Shown: positions 43,710-52,836, numbered from the stretch's first letter. The stretch: DNA of 64,000 bases from Pontixanthobacter aquaemixtae (GCF_009827395.1 NZ_WTYX01000001.1:584001-648000), one strand, 5' to 3'. Numbers and translations are program-made. Notes: generated by a model not told the origin, from the letters alone.

Positions 43710-45517
43710 CCCTCGACGCGCTCGGCCAGTTCAAGCCAGCGTTCTTCTGCCGCATCTTTTTCCGCACGGGCGTTTTCGACACCTTTGCTGATATCGGCAA
43801 ATTTCTGCGGGTCGGTTGTGTAGAGATCGGGATCGGACAGGATCGCTTCGCCTTTGCCGATGGCGGCCTCCAGCTCTTCGATGCGGGCCGGAAGCAATTC
43901 GTAATCGCGCTGTTCCTTATAGCCGAGCTTTGCCTTTTTCGGTGCGGGCGGAGATGCGGCTGCTGCTTTGGTTTGCGGCGCTTTGGAGGATTTGGTTTTG
44001 ACCGGCGCGTTGCGCTTTGCCCGCTTCTTTTCCCAATCCTCGTAACCACCTGCCACAATGTCGACAAAACCGCTGCCATCGAGGCCCAGCGTCAGCGTCA
44101 CCGTGCGGTCAAGAAAATCGCGATCGTGGCTGACAATCAAGACCGTGCCTTCGTAATCGGCAATCACTTCCTGCAGCAGATCGAGCGTTTCCAGATCGAG
44201 GTCGTTGGTCGGTTCGTCGAGCACGAGCAGGTTCGACTTGCGGGCAAATTCGCGCGCCAGCAGCAGGCGTGACCGTTCGCCGCCCGACATGGTCGCAACC
44301 TTGGTATCGACCAAGCCGGGATCGAACAGAAACTCCTTCAGATATCCCTGCACATGTTTGCGTGTCCCGCGAACATCGATCCAGTCGCTGCCCTCTGCAA
44401 TAACATCGCGGACGGTCTTTTCTGGTGTGAGCAGCGCGCGTTGCTGGTCGATCATCACGCCGTTCAGCGTTTTCGCGACGGTGACCGTGCCTTCATCGGG
44501 TTCCAGCTCGCCCGTCAGCAATTTCAGAAGCGTTGTCTTTCCGGCCCCATTTGAACCGACAACACCGATCCGGTCGCCGCGTTGGATACGGAGCGAAAAA
44601 TCGCGGATGATTTTGCGGTCGGCAAATGATTTGTGGACTTTCTCCGCAACGATGACCGACTTGCTCTTGTTCTCTTCATCAGCCGCCAGGCCAAGCTTCG
44701 CAGAGCCTTTGGGATCGATCATTGCCGCGCGCCTCGCGCGCATTTCCCACAATTTCTCGAGCCGGCCCTGGTTGCGTTTGCGCCGCGCGGTTACGCCGCG
44801 TTCGAGCCAGCGGGCTTCCATTTTCAACTTTGTGTCGAGCCGGTGCGCGTCGCGTGCTTCCTCTGCATAGACTTGTTCTTCCCAAGCCTCATAGCCGCCG
44901 AAGCCCACTTCCTTGCGGCGCAAGATCCCGCGATCGAGCCAGATCGTCGCATTGGTCAGCCGCTTCAGGAAAGTCCGGTCGTGACTGATGACGATGAAAG
45001 CACCCTTGTAACTTTCCAACCAGCCTTCCAGCCAGTCGATTGCCGCCAGATCGAGATGATTGGTCGGCTCGTCCATCAGCAACAGGTCAGGGTCCTGTGC
45101 CAAGGCCCGCGCGATCGCCGCGCGCCGCATTTCGCCGCCGCTCGCGCCTTTGGCGGCGGTGGTCATATCGATGCCAAGCTGTCCGGCAATCGCCTCAACT
45201 TCATAGGCTTCCGGGGGGTGCTCACCCGATAGAGCGAAATCCATCAGCGTTTCGAAGCCGGTGAAGTCGGGTTCCTGTTCCAGCACAACAATCCGCGTTC
45301 CGGGCTTGACCTTGCGCGTCCCGCGATCGGCCTCGACCTGGTCATTGATCATCCGGAACAGCGTAGTTTTCCCGGCCCCGTTTCTGCCAATCAGCGCGAG
45401 GCGATCGCGCGGGCCGACATGCAGATGAAGCCCATCCGTTTCGGGCGCGCCAAACAGCCACCGCCCGCCTTGTTGCAGGCCGAGACCTTCCCAGCTGAGG
45501 ATTGGTGGCTGTGCCAT
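43706..45517 (-). CDS. uup: Uup-like ABC-F ATPase
   Basis: A 603-residue ABC-F protein with two ATPase cassettes (GRNGAGKTTLFRMI, GASGGEMRRAAIARAL, LLMDEPTNHLD; and GSNGAGKTTLLKLL, TMSGGERSRLLLAREF, LVLDEPTNDLD). The C-terminal 70 residues are a charged coiled coil (KRAKRNAPVKTKSSKAPQTKAA to ELLPARIEELEAAIGKGEA), as in Uup, which binds DNA or ribosomes. Uup homologues act on ribosome function and on transposon-excision frequency. Start is ATG 45517 (MAQPPILSWEGLGLQQGG), inside a longer reading that runs back through the intergenic gap. Downstream the UDG gene is coupled by ATGA; upstream is the amidohydrolase. Confidence 0.93.
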   Translation of the reverse strand: MAQPPILSWEGLGLQQGGRWLFGAPETDGLHLHVGPRDRLALIGRNGAGKTTLFRMINDQVEADRGTRKVKPGTRIVVLEQEPDFTGFETLMDFALSGEHPPEAYEVEAIAGQLGIDMTTAAKGASGGEMRRAAIARALAQDPDLLLMDEPTNHLDLAAIDWLEGWLESYKGAFIVISHDRTFLKRLTNATIWLDRGILRRKEVGFGGYEAWEEQVYAEEARDAHRLDTKLKMEARWLERGVTARRKRNQGRLEKLWEMRARRAAMIDPKGSAKLGLAADEENKSKSVIVAEKVHKSFADRKIIRDFSLRIQRGDRIGVVGSNGAGKTTLLKLLTGELEPDEGTVTVAKTLNGVMIDQQRALLTPEKTVRDVIAEGSDWIDVRGTRKHVQGYLKEFLFDPGLVDTKVATMSGGERSRLLLAREFARKSNLLVLDEPTNDLDLETLDLLQEVIADYEGTVLIVSHDRDFLDRTVTLTLGLDGSGFVDIVAGGYEDWEKKRAKRNAPVKTKSSKAPQTKAAAASPPAPKKAKLGYKEQRDYELLPARIEELEAAIGKGEAILSDPDLYTTDPQKFADISKGVENARAEKDAAEERWLELAERVEG

Positions 45518-45584
45518 AGGACGCGGCAGGTAGGCGCTAGCGCCCATGCTCGCAAGCCAAATCCCCGTGTCAGAGGGACGGGCG

Positions 45585-47147
45585 TTAGTCCGAACCAGTC
45601 CGTTTCTTTGCCGCGACCATTTGCTCGATATCTGCGAGCAATTGATGCGCGTCGTACACAATGCCGTCTTTGATCGTCCAGCGCACGCCGCCGACACGTT
45701 CGCGAACATTGGTTTCGCGGTTCAGCCGGACATGGCCGGTGCCATACAGCGTCTTGAAATTGGCGAGCGGATTTTCCGGAACGATGACCAGATCGGCAAG
45801 CTTGCCCACTTTGATCGTGCCGAAGGGGGCGGGGGTTCCTTTGGCATCGTAAATCTCATCCGCACCGTTCATTGTCGCGGCTTGGATCACCTCGAGCGGG
45901 GCAAAGCCTGCTTCCTGCAACATCTCAAATTCGCCAATATAGGCGAAGCCCCACGTCTGATAGATATAACCGGGGTCCGAGCCGACGGTGACGCGGCCGC
46001 CCTTGTTCTTGAACTCGTTGGTCAGCCGCATCCAAGGCGTATAAAATTTCCGCCATGCGACTTCATCGGCGGTGGACCAGTCATGATAATAGCTGCCGTG
46101 ATTGGTCAGGCTCGGTTCGTAGAAATTCATCAGCGAGGGGAGCGTATACTTGTTGTGCCAATCGGCATTGCGTTCGCGCATCACGTCGCGGCTGGCGGAA
46201 TAGATGTTGAATGTCGGGCTCAGCGTGACACCGCTTTCAACCAGATAATCGACATAGGCGTCCCATTCCTCGCTGCCTGGCTCGACGATCTGGTCGGCAA
46301 GCCGCGCGACCCATGCAAACCGCGATTGTTCGTCCAGATAATTGTAGTCCTCTGGATATTTTACCAGCGCGCCATCGCCCAGCAGCGATTCCATATGGCC
46401 GTAGAAATGGGTTACCCCGTCCAGCCCCAGTTCGACGGCATTGCGGGCATTGACCTGCGCAACACCGCGCTGGCCGAGATGGGCAACCGTGCCAAGACCC
46501 TGCGCATCGGCTTCATCGAGAGCTGCCTTCAGCACATCGGGTGACGCATTGTTAAAGAATTTGACCCCGTGGAATCCTGCACCCTTGGCCCAGCGCACCC
46601 ATGCGCGCGCTTCTGCAGGCGTGGTGGGGTAAGCTTGTCCGTTGCCAGTGCCGAACACGCCATAGGGGAACAGGCGCGGGGCGACGATGGTATTGCTGGC
46701 GCTGCGCTGTTCATCGGAAAGCGCGCCGGGGCCAAAATGCAGCGGAACGCCGCGAACGCTGGTCACGCCATGCGCGAGCCAAAGTTTGTAGCCGTAAGAA
46801 GGTTGGGGCGCTTTGGACGGGTCGCCATTATGGCCGTGCACATCGACAAAGCCGGGCAAGATATACATTCCCTGCGCGTCGATCACACGTGTCGCGGCGT
46901 TGATGACCTCTTGCGAGGCGCCGCCGCGCGCAATCGCGCTGATCCGGTTGCCGTTGACCACAATGTCGACCGGGCCTTCTGGCGGAGCGCCCGTTCCGTC
47001 GATCATCGTAGCGCCGCGAATAACCAGAGTGGCAAAGGGCCCACCGCCTTCATCGGCCCCGCGGGAAGGGACCGGTTCCATCGCCGCCTGCGCGCTGGCA
47101 GCCGTTGCGGTGATAGTCAGAAGTGCGGCCAGAATTATTCGGAACAT
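45585..47147 (-). CDS. Secreted amidohydrolase-superfamily enzyme
   Basis: A 520-residue exported hydrolase. Signal peptide MFRIILAALLTITATAASAQAA, then the beta-sandwich with TLVIRGATMIDGTGAPPEGP and the metal centre HxH in GFVDVHGHNGD (residues 104 and 106). AHLGQRGVAQVNA, DGVTHFYGHMES and TVGSDPGYIYQ supply later His and Asp ligands. It resembles secreted imidazolonepropionase/dipeptidase-like amidohydrolases of Sphingomonadales. Substrate unknown. GGAGCGAG upstream of ATG 47147. It heads a run with uup and the UDG gene, all on the minus strand with small gaps. Confidence 0.9.
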   Translation of the reverse strand: MFRIILAALLTITATAASAQAAMEPVPSRGADEGGGPFATLVIRGATMIDGTGAPPEGPVDIVVNGNRISAIARGGASQEVINAATRVIDAQGMYILPGFVDVHGHNGDPSKAPQPSYGYKLWLAHGVTSVRGVPLHFGPGALSDEQRSASNTIVAPRLFPYGVFGTGNGQAYPTTPAEARAWVRWAKGAGFHGVKFFNNASPDVLKAALDEADAQGLGTVAHLGQRGVAQVNARNAVELGLDGVTHFYGHMESLLGDGALVKYPEDYNYLDEQSRFAWVARLADQIVEPGSEEWDAYVDYLVESGVTLSPTFNIYSASRDVMRERNADWHNKYTLPSLMNFYEPSLTNHGSYYHDWSTADEVAWRKFYTPWMRLTNEFKNKGGRVTVGSDPGYIYQTWGFAYIGEFEMLQEAGFAPLEVIQAATMNGADEIYDAKGTPAPFGTIKVGKLADLVIVPENPLANFKTLYGTGHVRLNRETNVRERVGGVRWTIKDGIVYDAHQLLADIEQMVAAKKRTGSD

Positions 47148-47262
47148 CGCGTCTCGCTCCTCATTGAGTAGCAAAGGGTTAGCCGCACCGATGCGAAGTG
47201 TGAAGTGGTTCACAGCGGTGAAAGCCTGGCATCCCTAAAACCGCCTTTAAAGGAGAATTTCT

Positions 47263-47976
47263 ATGCTACGTTTTGCCATTCCGCTTTTGGCTGCCACCGC
47301 CATCGCGACCCCGCTCGCAGCGACAGAAGTACAGATTCAGTCTTCCGGCCCGGTGATTGAACTGACAATCAACGAACAGGTGAAAGCAGCGCCAGACATC
47401 GCCAATGTCAGCGCCGGTGTAACTTCCGATGCGAAAACTGCGGTGGAAGCAATGCAAATCAACGCCCGCGAAATGACGTCGGTAATCAACCGCATAAAGG
47501 CGCTGGGGATCGATGAAGAAGATATCCAGACAACCGGTGTAAACCTCAGCGCGCGTTATGATTATGACCGCACGAACCAGCGGCAGGTGTTCAGAGGGTA
47601 TTCGGTGTCGAACCGGGTCAGCGTAAAACTGCGCGAAGTTGCGCGCACAGGGCCGGTGCTTGATGCCTTGGTGGCAGCGGGCGCGACCGATATTAGCGGG
47701 CCGAGCTTTTTGATCGATGATGATACGGCTGCCAAAGCGCAGGCCCGCGAAGCAGCAATGCAAACAGCGCGCGAGCGGGCGATGGAATATGCCGGTTGGG
47801 CCGGATATTCTGGCATTCGCTTGCTGGCGGTGAGCGAAACAGTCCAATCGAGCAGGCCAATGCTGATGGAAGCGCGGGTAGAGATGGCCGCAGAGCCGGC
47901 GGTATCGACCCCAATCCAGCCAGGAATGGTTTCAACTGGTGTGTCGGTCACGGTCAAATACGAGATGACAAATTAG
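47263..47976 (+). CDS. SIMPL-domain (DUF541) periplasmic protein
   Basis: A 237-residue exported protein: signal peptide (MLRFAIPLLAATAIATPLAATE), then the SIMPL repeat fold with AAPDIANVSAGVTSDAKTAVEAMQINAREMTSVINRIKALGIDEEDIQTTGVNLSARYDY arranged in the usual order, FRGYSVSNRVSVKLREV, and the end GVSVTVKYEMTN. SIMPL proteins are periplasmic and implicated in oxidative-stress tolerance or signalling, but the function is poorly defined. AAAGGAGA ahead of the ATG is a good ribosome site. Diverges from the amidohydrolase gene. Confidence 0.92.
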   Translation: MLRFAIPLLAATAIATPLAATEVQIQSSGPVIELTINEQVKAAPDIANVSAGVTSDAKTAVEAMQINAREMTSVINRIKALGIDEEDIQTTGVNLSARYDYDRTNQRQVFRGYSVSNRVSVKLREVARTGPVLDALVAAGATDISGPSFLIDDDTAAKAQAREAAMQTARERAMEYAGWAGYSGIRLLAVSETVQSSRPMLMEARVEMAAEPAVSTPIQPGMVSTGVSVTVKYEMTN

Positions 47977-48053
47977 AGTTTGTTCATTTTAACGGGCCGT
48001 AACCTGTCCATTCAGACCTTGTTCAATGCTTTCGGCTTAGGCACATAGCCACG

Positions 48054-48359
48054 ATGAAACAGATTCTTGCCTCTACTCTCGCTGCGGCGCTGTTTGCCAC
48101 TGGCATGGCTTCGGTGCCTGCCCATGCGCAATCGCGCACCGATCAGGAAGAAGCGCGCAAGGAAATGCGTGCGGGCAATGTGCTGTCGCTGCGCGAAATC
48201 GAACGGCGCGTTTTGCCGTCGATGCGCTGCGGCGAATATCTGGGGCCGGCATACGATTCGACCGCAATGGCCTATCGTCTGAAATTCATTTGCAATGGCA
48301 GGGTTCTGTTCGTTGACGTCGATGCGCGAACCGGACGGATTCTGCGGCGCAGCCGGTAA
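48054..48359 (+). CDS. Small periplasmic PepSY-like protein (FeuN-type candidate)
   Basis: A 101-residue protein with a signal peptide (MKQILASTLAAALFATGMASVPAHAQS) and a single small domain: EEARKEMRAGNVLSLREIERRVLPSMRCGEYLGPAY then LKFICNGRVLFVDVDARTGRILRRSR, close to a half PepSY pattern. Cys pairs (RCGEYL, FICNGR) could form a disulfide. It lies 104 bp ahead of an OmpR-type regulator and its kinase. Small periplasmic PepSY-like proteins restrain the FeuQ kinase in rhizobia, so a similar modulator role for the adjacent kinase is inferred. Confidence 0.7.
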   Translation: MKQILASTLAAALFATGMASVPAHAQSRTDQEEARKEMRAGNVLSLREIERRVLPSMRCGEYLGPAYDSTAMAYRLKFICNGRVLFVDVDARTGRILRRSR

Positions 48360-48463
48360 GGAATGAAGCTGGCGAGTTGACGCATTTGCCACAAAAGACC
48401 ACTTAGCAAGAACACATGGCCGCGTGGTCAGATAAAGAGCAAAGTTCAGGGGACCCAAGCTTT

Positions 48464-49144
48464 ATGCGCATCCTAATTGTCGAGGACGAACCCACACTCG
48501 GCCAGCAACTCAAATCGACACTCGAGCAAACCGGCTATGCGGTCGATCTTTCGACCGATGGTGAAGATGGTCACTTCCTTGGGTCGACCGAGGATTATGA
48601 CGCGGTTATTCTCGATCTCGGCCTGCCCGAAATCGATGGCCTGACCGTGCTGGGCATGTGGCGCAAGGAAGGGCGCAAATTTCCCGTTCTGGTTCTGACC
48701 GCGCGCGATAGCTGGTCTGACAAAGTCGCCGGGCTTGATGCCGGTGCCGATGATTATCTGGCCAAACCGTTCCAGACCGAAGAACTGATCGCGCGCCTTC
48801 GGGCATTGATTCGCCGTGCGTCGGGCAACACCTCTTCGGAACTGACCGCTGGCGAAGTACGGCTGGATACGCGCTCTGGCCGCGTCACCTTGAAAGGCGA
48901 GCCGGTCAAACTGACTGCGCAGGAATACAAGCTGCTCAGCTATCTGATGCATCACAAAGGCAAGGTTGTTAGCCGGACCGAACTGATCGAACATATTTAT
49001 GATCAGGATTTCGATCGCGATTCAAACACCATCGAAGTGTTTGTGACGCGTATCCGCAAGAAGCTGGGTGCCGAAGTGATCACCACGATCCGCGGCCTGG
49101 GCTACAGCCTCGACGATCCAGACGAAACGCCGCGAGCTTCCTAA
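48464..49144 (+). CDS. OmpR/PhoB-family response regulator
   Basis: A 226-residue regulator: receiver with Asp51 (ILDLGLPEIDG), Thr79-Ala80 in LVLTARDSW and Lys101 in YLAKPFQTEEL; linker; and a C-terminal winged helix (GEVRLDTRSGRVTLKGEPVKLTAQEYKLLSYLMHHKGKVVSRTEL, split over residues 128-172) ending in VFVTRIRKKLGAEVITTIRGLGYSL. AGGGGA lies 10 bp before the ATG at 48464. The kinase gene begins 1 bp after its stop codon, and the PepSY-like gene precedes it, so the three form a signalling unit. Overall similarity is to PhoP/FeuP-type regulators. Confidence 0.94.
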   Translation: MRILIVEDEPTLGQQLKSTLEQTGYAVDLSTDGEDGHFLGSTEDYDAVILDLGLPEIDGLTVLGMWRKEGRKFPVLVLTARDSWSDKVAGLDAGADDYLAKPFQTEELIARLRALIRRASGNTSSELTAGEVRLDTRSGRVTLKGEPVKLTAQEYKLLSYLMHHKGKVVSRTELIEHIYDQDFDRDSNTIEVFVTRIRKKLGAEVITTIRGLGYSLDDPDETPRAS

Positions 49145-49145
49145 C

Positions 49146-50573
49146 ATGAGCGCGTCCGAAACCGCAGAAGCGGAGAATGGGCGCGCGCAAATGGTGAAAG
49201 GCGGCGCGATATCGACGCTGCAAACGGGCAGCCTGTCCCAGCGGATGATGGTGATCGCGGCGGGCTGGATTCTGGTGTTGCTGCTGGCGGGCGGATTTGC
49301 GCTCGACCGTGTGCTTACCGATCTGGTCGAAGACAATCTGGACGAGCAGCTCGATTATTTGCTCACCGGAATGGTCGCTTCGGCAGAGGTTGGTCCAGAT
49401 GGTGAGGTAAACACCTATCGCCCGCTTGGCGATCAGCGTTTTCTTGAACCGAATAGTGGCCTTTATTGGCAGATCAGCGGCGCGGGGCATGAGGACTGGC
49501 CTTCGCGCAGCCTTTGGGACCGGACTCTCAAGGTCAATCCGGAGCATATCGACAACGAAGTCCATTATTACGACAGCGACCAGTTCCCTACCGAGCGCCT
49601 GCGGATCGCTGAACGCACCCTGACTTTGCCAGACAGCGATACACGCTGGACATTCATCGTCGCCTCTGCGCGTGAGGATCTTGACGCACAGATTGGCCGC
49701 ATTCGCGCCATTCTGGTGTGGTCCTTTGCGGTGCTCGGCCTCGGCCTGTTTGTGATGGCCGCTCTGCAGACATTTTACGGCCTGCGACCGTTGCGGCGCG
49801 TGCGCATGGCGATCCAGCGTATCCGGACAACGGGATCGAACCGGGTGACCGATCCACTGCCGCTGGAAGTCCAACCACTGGTGGAAGAGCTCAACCTGCT
49901 GCTCGAACATTCGGAGAAACAATCCGATGAAGCGCGCACCCATGCGGGTAATCTGGCGCATGCGCTTAAGACGCCGCTTACAGTTCTGATCAACGCCGCA
50001 ACTGCGCGCGATCCGGGGCTTTCCAAACTGGTCCACCGCGAAACGCGGGTGATGCAGCGGCAAGTGGAACACCATCTCGCCAGAGCGCGGGCTATTGGAC
50101 GCAAAGCGGCGGGGCTGAGCAGGGCAAAAGTGTGGCCGAGCGCCGAAGCCGTTTTGCGGGCCGTTACTCGCCTTTACGAAAGCACACGCTTCGACCTTGC
50201 CGGCAATCGCAACGCCGAACTTGCGATTGAACGCCAGGATCTTGACGAAATACTCGGCAATCTGATCGAGAATGCCGCAAAATATGGCGGGGGCAGTGTG
50301 TTCGTAACGATCGACGCCGAACAGCGGCCCAATCTGTGCACGATCTGGGTCGAAGATGACGGCATGGGCATTCCCGAAGAAAAGCGCGACGAGATATTTG
50401 ATCGCGGTGCGCGGCTGGACACCGGAAAACCCGGGACCGGTCTGGGTCTGGCGATCGTCCGCGATGTGGCGGAAATCTATGGCGGTGATGTCGAGCTGGG
50501 CGAAAGCGAAGATCTGGGCGGCTTGCTGGTCAAATTGAGCTTGCCCCGCGCTGGGACATCGCCCGCAAATTAA
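49146..50573 (+). CDS. Inner-membrane sensor histidine kinase (PhoQ/FeuQ-type)
   Basis: A 475-residue kinase: first membrane helix about residues 35-57 (RMMVIAAGWILVLLLAGGF), a periplasmic domain of about 125 residues, second helix near 185-206 (AILVWSFAVLGLGLFVMAAL), then a cytoplasmic linker, HisKA with LAHALKTPLTVLINA (phospho-acceptor His near residue 278), and an intact HATPase: ILGNLIENAAKYG (N box), VEDDGMGIPEEKRDEIFDRGARLD (G1), GTGLGLAIVRDVA (G2). It should phosphorylate the adjacent OmpR-type regulator. HALKTPL and the layout are like PhoQ/FeuQ. The stimulus is unknown. Confidence 0.93.
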   Translation: MSASETAEAENGRAQMVKGGAISTLQTGSLSQRMMVIAAGWILVLLLAGGFALDRVLTDLVEDNLDEQLDYLLTGMVASAEVGPDGEVNTYRPLGDQRFLEPNSGLYWQISGAGHEDWPSRSLWDRTLKVNPEHIDNEVHYYDSDQFPTERLRIAERTLTLPDSDTRWTFIVASAREDLDAQIGRIRAILVWSFAVLGLGLFVMAALQTFYGLRPLRRVRMAIQRIRTTGSNRVTDPLPLEVQPLVEELNLLLEHSEKQSDEARTHAGNLAHALKTPLTVLINAATARDPGLSKLVHRETRVMQRQVEHHLARARAIGRKAAGLSRAKVWPSAEAVLRAVTRLYESTRFDLAGNRNAELAIERQDLDEILGNLIENAAKYGGGSVFVTIDAEQRPNLCTIWVEDDGMGIPEEKRDEIFDRGARLDTGKPGTGLGLAIVRDVAEIYGGDVELGESEDLGGLLVKLSLPRAGTSPAN

Positions 50574-50631
50574 GCCACGGTTCAATTTCGTTCAGATAAA
50601 TCGCGAATCAGATTAACCAGGGGCAAGTGCA

Positions 50632-51384
50632 ATGCGTGTTTCAGCTAAACAGATTTCGAGGTTGGTGATCGTGACCGGGGCTGCGGCGTCGCTTGGCGGC
50701 TGTTCGGCGTTTATGGGGTACGGGGCCGATGCGGGTTATTACGATCCCTATTACGACACTTATTATGATCAGCCTTACTATGGCGGCTATTTCGGCTGGT
50801 TCGAAGACTATTACTATCCCGGCGTAGGCTACATTGTTTACGACCGCCGGGGGAACCGCCACCAGTGGAACCAGCGCCAGCGCCGCTATTGGGAAGGCCG
50901 CCGCCGCGGACGCAGCCATCGCGAAAATTGGTCAGGCTATGAACGCGGTGACGATGGCACTTACCGTGACCGTCGCCGCGAGCGTAGAGATGGCGATGGC
51001 CGCCGTGGTCGGCGCGCAGATCGGGGCCAGAACGGCTCGGGCGATACCGGCGACCGGCGCGGTTTCGGGCTGAGCCCCGATCCCGATGTGCGCGGCGGTA
51101 CAACAGATCGCAGGGCTCGCGATGGCACGCGTGGTGGCCGCCGCGGGGCTGTGGCACCCACAGGCAGATCGCCAGGAAATGGCTCTGCTTCGACCGGCGG
51201 GACGCGGCAGCCAGCAACAACTTCGCGGCCTGCGCCTACACCGCCACCTGTCGCACGCCCGGCGCGGGCTACTCCGCCGCCTGCTGCTGCCACGCCATCA
51301 TCGCCACCGCCTCCGCGCGTTTCGCGCCCCGCTCGCCCCAGCAATCCGGGCCGTACAGCGGAGCCGCGCCGACAGGACGATTGA
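50632..51384 (+). CDS. Arg/Tyr-rich surface lipoprotein, unknown function
   Basis: A 250-residue predicted lipoprotein: N-terminal hydrophobic stretch with lipobox SLGGC (Cys near residue 24), a Tyr/Asp-rich segment (YDPYYDTYYDQPYYGGYF), then YYYPGVGYIVYDRRGNRHQW resembling outer-membrane 'YXWK' type modules. A long Arg-rich, then Pro/Ala/Arg-rich low-complexity tail fills the rest. No known family is assigned. Codon use resembles its neighbours. AGGGGC lies about 8 bp before the ATG. It follows the kinase gene by 58 bp on the same strand and could be part of that transcript. Confidence 0.7.
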   Translation: MRVSAKQISRLVIVTGAAASLGGCSAFMGYGADAGYYDPYYDTYYDQPYYGGYFGWFEDYYYPGVGYIVYDRRGNRHQWNQRQRRYWEGRRRGRSHRENWSGYERGDDGTYRDRRRERRDGDGRRGRRADRGQNGSGDTGDRRGFGLSPDPDVRGGTTDRRARDGTRGGRRGAVAPTGRSPGNGSASTGGTRQPATTSRPAPTPPPVARPARATPPPAAATPSSPPPPRVSRPARPSNPGRTAEPRRQDD

Positions 51385-51385
51385 T

Positions 51386-51412
51386 CGCGCGGTTACTGCT
51401 CGCGCGCTTTTT
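51386..51412 (+). terminator. Rho-independent terminator after the Arg/Tyr-rich lipoprotein gene
   Basis: Six-base arms CGCGCG (51386-51391) and CGCGCG (51401-51406) surround a 9-base loop and are followed by CTTTTT. The hairpin overlaps the stop codon of the converging chorismate mutase gene (51393-51395). Confidence 0.5.
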
Positions 51413-51698
51413 CGTGGTGGCGGATGACTTCCTTGATGATGAAGCGGAGAAATTTCTCCGAGAATTCCGGATCGAGCTGCGCCTCTTCAGCCAGTTTCCT
51501 TAGGCGCGCGATCTGGCGCGCCTCGCGATCTGGATCGGCCGGAGGCAACGTGACCTTGGCCTTATATTCGCCAACCGCCTGAGTGATCTGGAATCGTTCA
51601 GCCAGCATGTGAATCAGCGCTGCGTCGATATTGTCGATGCTGCGCCGGAATTTGGCGAGTTGCGGATCGGTGTCGCGATTTTCGTCAGAGTTGCTCAT
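51393..51698 (-). CDS. Chorismate mutase (AroQ-class, monofunctional)
   Basis: A 101-residue all-helical chorismate mutase that forms prephenate for phenylalanine and tyrosine. LAKFRRSIDNIDAALIHMLAERFQITQAVGEYKAKVTLPPADPDREARQIARLR contains the conserved Arg, Lys and Asp of the active site in family order, and the C-terminal helix has EKFLRFIIKEVIRHH with the Gln/Glu position. Length is that of the monofunctional domain. ATG at 51698 begins the conserved segment; longer readings upstream are rejected. It diverges from the polyprenyl synthase gene. Confidence 0.92.
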   Translation of the reverse strand: MSNSDENRDTDPQLAKFRRSIDNIDAALIHMLAERFQITQAVGEYKAKVTLPPADPDREARQIARLRKLAEEAQLDPEFSEKFLRFIIKEVIRHHEKAREQ

Positions 51699-51785
51699 CG
51701 CGCACCGTCTATCACGCAATTTGCACGCTTTCCAAGCCGCTTCTCGCTTGCATTGGGCAGTCTCCACGGCCATGTGCGCATCATT

Positions 51786-52796
51786 ATGTCTGCCGAGGTA
51801 GTTCCCCTTCCGCGCAAGCGCCCGACGCTTGATCCGATGCTGGCCCTGACCGCGCCCGGAATGAATTCGGTTAATGCGGTTATTCTTGACCGGATGCAGA
51901 GTGAAATTCCGTTGATCCCTGCGCTTGCCGGTCATCTCATTTCAGGCGGCGGAAAGCGGCTCCGTCCGATGCTGACTTTGGCTGGCGCAGAATTGGTCGG
52001 ATATACCGGCAACAGGCATCACAAACTCGCCGCTGCGGTCGAATTTATCCATACCGCGACGCTGCTTCATGATGATGTGGTGGACGGGTCCGATCTGCGT
52101 CGGGGCAAAGCCGCAGCCAATATAATTTTCGGCAATCCTGCGACCGTACTGGTCGGCGATTATCTCTTCAGCCGCGCTTTCGAACTGATGACCGAAGATG
52201 GCAGCTTGAAAGTGCTGAAAATCCTGTCAGGTGCCAGCGCGATCATTGCAGAGGGCGAAGTCGATCAGCTGACCGCGCAGCGGCAGATCGAAACCAGCGA
52301 AGAACGCTATTTGAACATTATCGGGGCGAAGACAGCTGCTCTGTTTGCCGCTGCCAGCCGAATTTCGGCTGTTGTGGCCGAATGTGACGATGCGCAAGAG
52401 CGTGCTTTGGATGAATATGGCCGCAACCTGGGCGTGGCGTTCCAATTGGTTGACGATGCCATCGATTATGATTCCGAAGCGGCGGAAATGGGCAAGGATC
52501 AGGGCGACGATTTTCGCGAAGGCAAAATGACCTTGCCGGTTATCCTCGCTTATTCGCGCGGGACCGAAGCCGAACGCAAGTTCTGGAAAGCGGCAATATC
52601 GGGCACCCAATCGGACGATGCGGCTTTGCAAGAAGCGATCGCGCTGATTGCAAAATATGATGGGGTTGAAACCACGCGCGAACGTGCGCAGCATTTTGCC
52701 CATCGGGCGATCGACGCCATTTCTATCTTCCCCGACAGCACGGCGCGTCAGGCAATGGCCGAAGCGGCGCATTTTGCCGTCGCCAGGGGCTATTGA
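51786..52796 (+). CDS. Long-chain polyprenyl diphosphate synthase (ubiquinone side chain)
   Basis: A 336-residue trans-prenyltransferase. FIHTATLLHDDVVDGSDLRRGKAA holds the first aspartate-rich motif DDVVD (residues 96-100), and FQLVDDAIDYDSE the second motif (222-226), and GGGKRLRPML the diphosphate-binding basic residues. Family members such as IspB or solanesyl diphosphate synthase make C40-C50 chains for quinones; chain length is not predictable from this reading. It could provide the tail for UbiA (634-1554). Start ATG 51786; the longer in-frame reading upstream is antisense to chorismate mutase. hrpB follows 40 bp downstream. Confidence 0.94.
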   Translation: MSAEVVPLPRKRPTLDPMLALTAPGMNSVNAVILDRMQSEIPLIPALAGHLISGGGKRLRPMLTLAGAELVGYTGNRHHKLAAAVEFIHTATLLHDDVVDGSDLRRGKAAANIIFGNPATVLVGDYLFSRAFELMTEDGSLKVLKILSGASAIIAEGEVDQLTAQRQIETSEERYLNIIGAKTAALFAAASRISAVVAECDDAQERALDEYGRNLGVAFQLVDDAIDYDSEAAEMGKDQGDDFREGKMTLPVILAYSRGTEAERKFWKAAISGTQSDDAALQEAIALIAKYDGVETTRERAQHFAHRAIDAISIFPDSTARQAMAEAAHFAVARGY

Positions 52797-52836
52797 AGGC
52801 CTCGTTACGCAGCGGATTATGGGTTAGGGAAGGCTT

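Noticed and set aside
49080-50585. A 501-codon antisense open frame over the histidine kinase gene.
   Set aside because: The sense strand encodes a complete kinase; the antisense protein has no recognisable domain.
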